Assembly (NCBI GenBank): GCA_016934605.1
Contig: JAFGSO010000105.1
Location: 1-20,197, forward strand
From: Calditrichota bacterium
Lineage (GTDB): Bacteria > Calditrichota > Calditrichia > RBG-13-44-9
Reading direction: 5' to 3'
DNA: 20,197 bases
Part shown: positions 15,680 to 20,197 of the stretch, in pieces
How positions within the stretch are numbered: the first letter of the stretch is position 1
Layout of the letters: the number at the start of each line of letters is the position of its first letter
Notes under the pieces: model-generated
Seen by the model: only the letters and a program-made list of their open reading frames with translations
The model's database searches: none
What the model was told of the DNA's origin: nothing
Program-made: the position numbers and the translations under genes

Positions 15680-17047
15680 TTATTTAACCCATTTTCGCAG
15701 GTCTATAGCAGCAAAATACGGAGTTGCCTGCCGTAGAATTTCAAAAAATATAAAATCGGGATCACTTTCCCTTATTTCCTGATACATTTGCTTGAATTCC
15801 TTAATATCATGGATTTTTTGCTGATTAATTGATTTAATAACATCTCCGGGACGTAGACCGGCTCTTTCAGCAAATTCTCCGCTTTTTACCGCAGATATAT
15901 AGATTCCATCGTATTGGGTTAATCCCTGGAGATAAAAAATAGTTCTGTTGATGTTTTTTACAACAAGACCCCAATCTTCAGCTTCAAATTCCGGATGGTA
16001 TTCAAAGGGGTCGGGTTGAGGGATCACCGTAATCTTTTTAATTTTTCCGTCTCTCCATAATTTGATGTTTGCCTCCTGAGAAACCGGCAGCTCGGATAGA
16101 ATTTTTCGTACAGCAGGCAGATCTTCCTCATAATTGACATTTATCTGTAATTCATTGATAGACTGAATAACATCACCAGGCCGGATACCGGATTTAATGG
16201 CGGGAGATCCGGGGTCCAGATTCGAAACCAAAACTCCTGACAAATCCGGTTTTTTCAGATACTGCTTAAGCTCTCTGAGGGGTTGAAGTTCCAGGCCAAT
16301 CCAGCTCCGACGAATCGTATCACCTGCCAGCAGTTTACCAGCCATCTCGTTGGCAAGATTGATCGGAATAGCAAAACCGAGATTTTCTGCCAGAAAAACC
16401 CCGCGGGCATTAATACCTATAACCTTCCCGTCCAGATTTATCAGGGGACCACCACTGTTTCCTGGATTGATGGCAGCGTCTGTCTGGATCCAGAGATTGT
16501 AGGGAGATATCATGGAACCCCGATCTTCAAAATAACGGTCAATTGAACTGATAACACCCATACTGACCGAGCGGGACAGGCCCAAAGGACTCCCGAGGGC
16601 CAGAACAAACTGACCGACTTCCAGACTGTCCGAATTTCCCAATTCTGCATAAGGTAAAGTTTCTCCTTCCCATTCTTCAAGATTCAGGCGGATCACCGCT
16701 ACATCTGTGGATGGATCACTGCCGATAATCTCGGCCGGTAATTTCTTTCTGTTATATAGTGTACATGTCAGTTTTTCTGCATTTTCAACCACGTGATGAT
16801 TCGTAAGGATGTAACCATCCCGGGAAAAGATAAATCCACTTCCAGTCACCAGGGCATGCCTTTTTTCGCCAGTTGAAAATACCGTTCGAACCGGTTCGAT
16901 ATGGACCAGAGCCGGTATTACCATATCCCTGGCCTTCATGATTTCCTGCTGAAGATCCTTCGAATCCCCCTGTGAAAATCCGTTAAAGTGAAACAGCAAA
17001 ACAATCACGAAAAGAGTTGAAAAAGTTTTTCCCGTAAAAAAATCCAT
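15680..17047 (-). CDS. HtrA/Do-type periplasmic serine protease with two PDZ domains
   Basis: This envelope quality-control protease degrades misfolded exported proteins. The 455-residue product has a Sec signal (hydrophobic about 8-22, cleavage near residue 25) and a trypsin-like domain with a complete triad: H85 in TNHHVV, D115 in STDVAV and S198 in GNSGGPL. Two PDZ domains follow (about 248-340 and 358-445, each with a GIRPGDVI/GLRPGDVI loop). Its C-terminal tail (YFAAIDLRKWVK) resembles that of the next gene (RFVFIDLEK), indicating paralogy. The Shine-Dalgarno is modest. It heads a minus-strand run and is divergent from the RlmI-type gene. DegP, DegQ and DegS subtypes cannot be told apart here. 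Confidence 0.93.
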   Translation of the reverse strand: MDFFTGKTFSTLFVIVLLFHFNGFSQGDSKDLQQEIMKARDMVIPALVHIEPVRTVFSTGEKRHALVTGSGFIFSRDGYILTNHHVVENAEKLTCTLYNRKKLPAEIIGSDPSTDVAVIRLNLEEWEGETLPYAELGNSDSLEVGQFVLALGSPLGLSRSVSMGVISSIDRYFEDRGSMISPYNLWIQTDAAINPGNSGGPLINLDGKVIGINARGVFLAENLGFAIPINLANEMAGKLLAGDTIRRSWIGLELQPLRELKQYLKKPDLSGVLVSNLDPGSPAIKSGIRPGDVIQSINELQINVNYEEDLPAVRKILSELPVSQEANIKLWRDGKIKKITVIPQPDPFEYHPEFEAEDWGLVVKNINRTIFYLQGLTQYDGIYISAVKSGEFAERAGLRPGDVIKSINQQKIHDIKEFKQMYQEIRESDPDFIFFEILRQATPYFAAIDLRKWVK

Positions 17048-17097
17048 CGTGTTCCAATCCCGTTTGTATTATTTTATACTATCCCTTTGAATGTTTT

Positions 17098-17127
17098 TAT
17101 CATCAGGCAGGGAATACAAAATATAAT
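17098..17127 (+). promoter_or_regulatory. possible promoter of the RlmI-type gene
   Basis: A perfect TATAAT (17122-17127) has TTATCA (17098-17103; four of six matches to TTGACA) 18 bp upstream, about 70 bp before the gene. The opposite strand of the same 150-bp divergent region must also hold the HtrA promoter. A TATAAAAT-like box is there, without a clear -35. Confidence 0.35.
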
Positions 17128-17197
17128 ATGAACTTCCATTTGATGCTATCTTTTTACAATTCCGGCAGATTATCTGATCCAGATAGGGAGTAAAAAT

Positions 17198-18385
17198 ATG
17201 GATAAAAATCAAAATTTGAAATGTCGTGTTTATTTGAAAAAGGGCAGAGATAAATCTGTTCGGAATTATCACCCCTGGATTTTCAGCGGTGCAGTACAAA
17301 AGGTTAACGGTTCATTCAATCCCGGTGATATTGTCGGGGTATACTCGAATGAGGGGCAATTTCTGGCCAAAGGATTTCTAAATCCAGGATCTCAGATCAG
17401 AATCCGTATCCTGACATTCGAGGATGAATCAATTGATGATCAGTTTCTCCATAACCGATTGACTCAGGCATTACAATTGAGGATGCACAGTCCTTTTCTG
17501 CACACAACTGCATACCGGATCATTAACGGAGATGGTGATTATATGCCCGGTTTGATAGTAGACTGCTATAATGATATACTGGTTATGCAGATTTTTTCAC
17601 TGGGGATGCACCGGCTCCGGCGTCACTTGATGACATTGCTGAAATCTGTTTTCAAACCGGCTGCTATAGTAGAGAGAAGTGAGGGAAGTGCCCTCGCGGA
17701 AGAAGGTTTATCGGCTGAGAACGGGATTATATATGGTGAACTCCCCAATAAAATTATCATTCAGGAAAATAATATTCGTTATGTTGTGGATGTTCTGAAC
17801 GGCCAGAAAACCGGATTTTTTCTTGATCAGCGTGACAACCGATTGCGGATATCAGCCCTGGCGGAAAACAAGCGTTTACTAAATTGTTTTTCATATACCG
17901 GGGGATTCAGCGTGGCAGCCGCTCAGAAGGGGGCTTCAACAACATCTGTGGATGTCAGTGCATCTGCATTGGAAATAGCAAAACAAAATTTTTCACTGAA
18001 TGGTCTCGAATCCTCGAAACATGAATTTGTTGAAATGAATGCTTTCAACTATTTTTCCGGGAATAAGGATGTTTATGAAGTAATAGTGCTAGATCCTCCT
18101 GCTTTTATTAAAAAGCGCTCTCATCTTCCCAGAGGCGCACGTGCCTATCAGGAGATTAATAAGCAGGCGTTGCAGATTCTTGAACCTGAAGGTATTCTGC
18201 TCTCCTGCAGCTGTTCGGCTCATGTATCGTGGGAGCTGTTTCAGAAAATTCTTTTTTCCGCTGCAAAGGAAAGTGGCCGGAAAGTCCGGATTATCGGGAA
18301 ATTCAGTCAACCGCTGGATCACCCAGTTAATATTTATCATCCGGAAGGGGAATATCTGAAATCGTTTCTACTGAGCGTGCATTAA
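17198..18385 (+). CDS. rlmI: class I 23S rRNA (cytosine-C5-)-methyltransferase, RlmI type
   Basis: RlmI-type enzymes make m5C on 23S rRNA (C1962 in E. coli) using S-adenosylmethionine. The 395-residue protein has an N-terminal PUA-like RNA-binding domain (about 5-75, starting VYLKKGRDKSVRNYHPWIFSGAV). It then has the family motif GQKTGFFLDQRDNR (202-215), the SAM loop LLNCFSYTGGFSVAA (227-241), the catalytic-region LDPPAF (298-303) and LLSCSCSAH (334-342). AGGGAG (17184-17189) gives a clear start. It converges on the YbaK gene with 31 bp between stops and no obvious terminator. The exact target base is inferred from the family. Confidence 0.9.
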   Translation: MDKNQNLKCRVYLKKGRDKSVRNYHPWIFSGAVQKVNGSFNPGDIVGVYSNEGQFLAKGFLNPGSQIRIRILTFEDESIDDQFLHNRLTQALQLRMHSPFLHTTAYRIINGDGDYMPGLIVDCYNDILVMQIFSLGMHRLRRHLMTLLKSVFKPAAIVERSEGSALAEEGLSAENGIIYGELPNKIIIQENNIRYVVDVLNGQKTGFFLDQRDNRLRISALAENKRLLNCFSYTGGFSVAAAQKGASTTSVDVSASALEIAKQNFSLNGLESSKHEFVEMNAFNYFSGNKDVYEVIVLDPPAFIKKRSHLPRGARAYQEINKQALQILEPEGILLSCSCSAHVSWELFQKILFSAAKESGRKVRIIGKFSQPLDHPVNIYHPEGEYLKSFLLSVH

Positions 18386-18416
18386 TTTTTTTACGGATAT
18401 ATGGTTATCTCAGTAC

Positions 18417-18887
18417 TCAGATATGTTCAGAAAATGTGCCCACGATCGGTTTTACCAGCCGTTCGAAGTCATCATATCGCATTTTAATAACTTCAGAATG
18501 AGTCATGGCATTGAAACAGATATCCTCATCTTTGGCCAATGTCGAATCTACATATGTTTTAAGATTATACAGATTTCCAAACGGCGGCATTGCTCCTATT
18601 TCACTTTTTGGAAAGAGGCTTTCGAACTCCTCTTCGGTGGCCAGTTCCACTTCTTTCGAATGCGAAACCTGACGGAGCAAATCCAGATTTATCTTATGAG
18701 TTGCCGGAAGAACCGCCATAATATATTCACCGTTTGCTTTAAGAATCACGGTTTTAGCGAACATTCTTCCGGGGATATGGCAGCTGGCCGCGACTTCCTG
18801 AGCAGTATATGCTTTGGAATGAATCATAGTAACATATTTAACTTCTGTTTCATCCAGAAAATCTGTAAGTTTTTTCTTGAGAGGCAT
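18417..18887 (-). CDS. YbaK/EbsC-type aminoacyl-tRNA deacylase
   Basis: This 156-residue stand-alone editing domain of the YbaK/ProX superfamily hydrolyses wrongly charged aminoacyl-tRNAs. The conserved lysine is K45 in FAKTVILK, and the family GxxxPFG motif is GAMPPFG (98-104). The N-terminal helix and THSKAYTAQEVA-like region fit the fold. GGGGA about 8 bases upstream supports the ATG at 18887. Substrate (Cys-tRNA-Pro, Ala-tRNA-Pro or other) cannot be assigned from these residues. The gene stands alone, convergent with the methyltransferase gene. Confidence 0.87.
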   Translation of the reverse strand: MPLKKKLTDFLDETEVKYVTMIHSKAYTAQEVAASCHIPGRMFAKTVILKANGEYIMAVLPATHKINLDLLRQVSHSKEVELATEEEFESLFPKSEIGAMPPFGNLYNLKTYVDSTLAKDEDICFNAMTHSEVIKMRYDDFERLVKPIVGTFSEHI

Positions 18888-18908
18888 AATATTTTCCCCT
18901 TTCTACTG

Positions 18909-18939
18909 TTTATCATAAATTATATCGTAATATGATAAA
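18909..18939. promoter_or_regulatory. inverted repeat upstream of the YbaK-type gene
   Basis: TTTATCATA (18909-18917) pairs perfectly with TATGATAAA (18931-18939), a 9-bp dyad with a 13-base centre, beginning 22 bp upstream of the YbaK start. Placement suggests an operator overlapping its promoter. AT-richness makes chance possible. Confidence 0.35.
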
Positions 18940-19109
18940 ATCAAGTTTTTTTTCCAATCCGGCGGAGAGGATTAAAGAAATCCGGGAAAATCAGCAGTTA
19001 TTGATATACCTTTCCATTACATAAGGAAGGAATTCAATAATTGTGTACCTGAATAAGAAGAGATTAAACTGAATTTAAAAATTGAATTTTTTTTACGGCA
19101 ACTTTTTTC

Positions 19110-19115
19110 TATAAT
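19110..19115 (+). promoter_or_regulatory. -10 element for the zinc-ribbon gene
   Basis: A perfect TATAAT followed by GTG sits 95 bp before the gene. The sequence at the right -35 distance is a T-run with no TTGACA match. TTGAAT (19082-19087) is too far (22 bp), so only the -10 is supported. Confidence 0.35.
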
Positions 19116-19210
19116 GTGCATCAAAAAGAAATCTTATAAAACCCGGATTTTCCCTGGAACAATGATTTTCGATAAGCGTTAATCTGTTGCAAAACTATTG
19201 GAGGTAAAAT

Positions 19211-19933
19211 ATGACCCTCTTTTACATGAAGGATTCAGATAACAATTCTGATGATTTCCATTATGATGATAGTGACTCCGATGAAGAAGATGACTTACCT
19301 GAGGATGATGAAGACGAAGTTGTGTCAAGTGAAACCGAGGATGAGGGAGAACTGGAAGAAATTGAGTCAAAATTAGACCGGGGTGAAGATGTTGCCCTCT
19401 CTGCTCTCGAAACAAAAGTGATCGCTAAATCTCAAACGATTTATTCGTGCCCGAGATGCAAGAAGATTTTCTTTAATAAAAAGTGGGTAAAGGATGTCAT
19501 TACAGACATTTATACCGTTCAGACACAATTGGCCTACTGCCCCAAATGTATCGATAAAACCTATGAAAATTTTATTGGCAGTATCGAAATATTTGATAAA
19601 AATCTGAAGGATCGGAAAGAAAAATTTATCGAAACTGCAAGACAAATAGAGCATTCACTGGAGGATGCACCCCCGTTTGAAAACATTATCAATATTGTTG
19701 AAAAAAATGGCATTCTTTTCATTTTTACCAACACCACACGTCTGGCGCTTGAAATCGGTAAAGCTCTGCGTCAGGAATTAGGTGGCGGGATTCAGTATGA
19801 GTGGTTCGAAAGAAATCAATATTTACGTATCAAGTGGTATGATGAAGTCGATAACAAATCATATTTCAAAGAAAAACTTCGTGCCTTAAAAGACAGACGG
19901 TTCGGTATGTTTGCTTTCGAGGATGAGGATTAG
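19211..19933 (+). CDS. NMD3/BCAM0308-like zinc-ribbon protein with acidic N-terminus
   Basis: The 240-residue cytoplasmic protein has a very acidic N-terminal tail (residues 8-60: 29 of 53 are Asp or Glu). A zinc ribbon follows (C80xxC83 and C110xxC113; YSCPRC and AYCPKC), then a C-terminal domain with ILFIFTNTTRLALEIGKALR (169-188) and YLRIKW (204-209). That last pattern matches my memory of the bacterial BCAM0308 family and the zinc-binding part of NMD3, the eukaryotic/archaeal 60S-subunit export/assembly factor. GGAGG lies six bases before ATG and a terminator follows. The acidic tail suggests a nucleic-acid mimic or a basic-protein binder. Function in bacteria is unknown. Confidence 0.75.
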   Translation: MTLFYMKDSDNNSDDFHYDDSDSDEEDDLPEDDEDEVVSSETEDEGELEEIESKLDRGEDVALSALETKVIAKSQTIYSCPRCKKIFFNKKWVKDVITDIYTVQTQLAYCPKCIDKTYENFIGSIEIFDKNLKDRKEKFIETARQIEHSLEDAPPFENIINIVEKNGILFIFTNTTRLALEIGKALRQELGGGIQYEWFERNQYLRIKWYDEVDNKSYFKEKLRALKDRRFGMFAFEDED

Positions 19934-19958
19934 TCAAACAAATTAACTGTTATTTCTG

Positions 19959-19992
19959 ACTGGCCTGGTCATGTTGATCGGCCAGTTTTTTT
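19959..19992 (+). terminator. intrinsic terminator of the zinc-ribbon gene
   Basis: ACTGGCC (19959-19965) pairs with GGCCAGT (19980-19986). An inner stem GGTCA/TGATC around TGT continues it past one bulged T, and a run of seven T follows. It begins 26 bp after the stop codon. Confidence 0.92.
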
Positions 19993-20082
19993 GCCTGAAA
20001 TGAAATTTAAATTTCTGATTCCGGGAAAAAGCGAAATTAAACAGTGGCAGACAATCCTTATTTTCCACCCTTAACCATCTAA

Positions 20083-20126
20083 CCTGAATAATTCATGAAT
20101 TCCATGATAACAGGGCACAAAGTAAG
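20083..20126 (-). repeat. 44-bp dispersed repeat, copy C (inverted)
   Basis: The reverse complement of this segment aligns without gaps to 162-205 (37/44) and 250-293 (35/44). It contains a perfect 12-bp palindrome AATTCATGAATT in its core, partly degraded in the other copies. It is oriented opposite to copies A and B, near the far edge of the window. Confidence 0.75.
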
Positions 20127-20197
20127 ATAGGCCAATGATTTAAAGATTTTATCCTGTGAAACTGATTTTAAAATAAGTTTTATTACCTGATATCCAC

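Larger units (their letters stand above)
18888..19210. other. divergent intergenic region between the YbaK-type and zinc-ribbon genes
   Basis: No coding region is seen in these 323 AT-rich bases. They contain a dyad close to the YbaK gene (18909-18939), a consensus -10 (TATAAT 19110-19115) pointing toward the zinc-ribbon gene, and a Shine-Dalgarno GGAGG (19200-19204). I found no repeat shared with the 44-bp family. Confidence 0.6.
19934..20197. other. gene-free right end of the window
   Basis: These 264 bases contain a terminator (19959-19992), a perfect 14-bp palindrome GAAATTTAAATTTC (20002-20015), and repeat copy C (20083-20126). No coding region is supported. Confidence 0.6.

Noticed and set aside
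19107..19118. 12-base identity TTCTATAATGTG with repeat copy B (265-275 region)
   Set aside because: A match of this length is expected by chance in AT-rich sequence of this size, and the flanks do not align.

Overview
The window is a moderately AT-rich chromosomal stretch from a Gram-negative-type (diderm) bacterium. It carries an apparent outer-membrane beta-barrel protein ending in Phe, two periplasmic HtrA/Do-type proteins, and secreted proteins with ordinary Sec signals. Most starts have good Shine-Dalgarno sequences (GGAGG/AGGAGG), which argues against a typical Bacteroidetes. The gene set fits one of the less-studied FCB-group lineages (Marinimicrobia/Calditrichaeota/KSB1-like), but this is a guess from gene style and not a placement. 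No tRNA, rRNA, CRISPR, transposase or phage gene is visible.

Region 1 (1-486) has no gene. It holds a five-unit heptamer repeat, small perfect hairpins, and two copies of a 44-bp repeat. A third, inverted copy of that repeat lies at the far end of the window (20083-20126).

Region 2 (487-7421, + strand) is a tightly packed replication operon: dnaN, recF, a DUF721/DciA-like gene, gyrB, gyrA. dnaN-recF abut, recF-DUF721 overlap by ATGA, and DUF721-gyrB lie within 11 bp. dnaA is not in the window. Downstream, rex (7685-8308) has a near-consensus Rex operator and overlapping -35 element in its leader, suggesting autoregulation, and a strong terminator.

Region 3 (8380-9478, - strand) is trmH followed by a DUF456 membrane protein. 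A divergent region leads to an unrecognised outer-membrane protein (9699-11000, +). Its terminator hairpin lies directly in front of comF (11038-11772).

Region 4 (11778-17047, - strand) reads, in transcription order: an active-looking HtrA protease, a second HtrA-like protein that has lost two of three catalytic residues, a Nudix-winged-helix (NrtR-like) protein, sfsA, and a secreted DUF4412-like protein. The HtrA pair looks like an old tandem duplication giving a protease/pseudoprotease set. The gap before the Nudix gene contains three mutually complementary half-sites.

Region 5 (17198-19933) holds an RlmI-type rRNA methyltransferase (+), a YbaK-type aminoacyl-tRNA deacylase (-), and a zinc-ribbon protein with a very acidic N-terminus related to the NMD3/BCAM0308 family (+), closed by a strong terminator. 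The last 200 bases are non-coding and carry the inverted repeat copy.

Most genes are housekeeping (DNA replication, RNA modification, translation quality control, envelope proteolysis). The least conventional elements are the HtrA pseudoprotease pair, the 44-bp repeat family, and the three-arm element before the Nudix gene.
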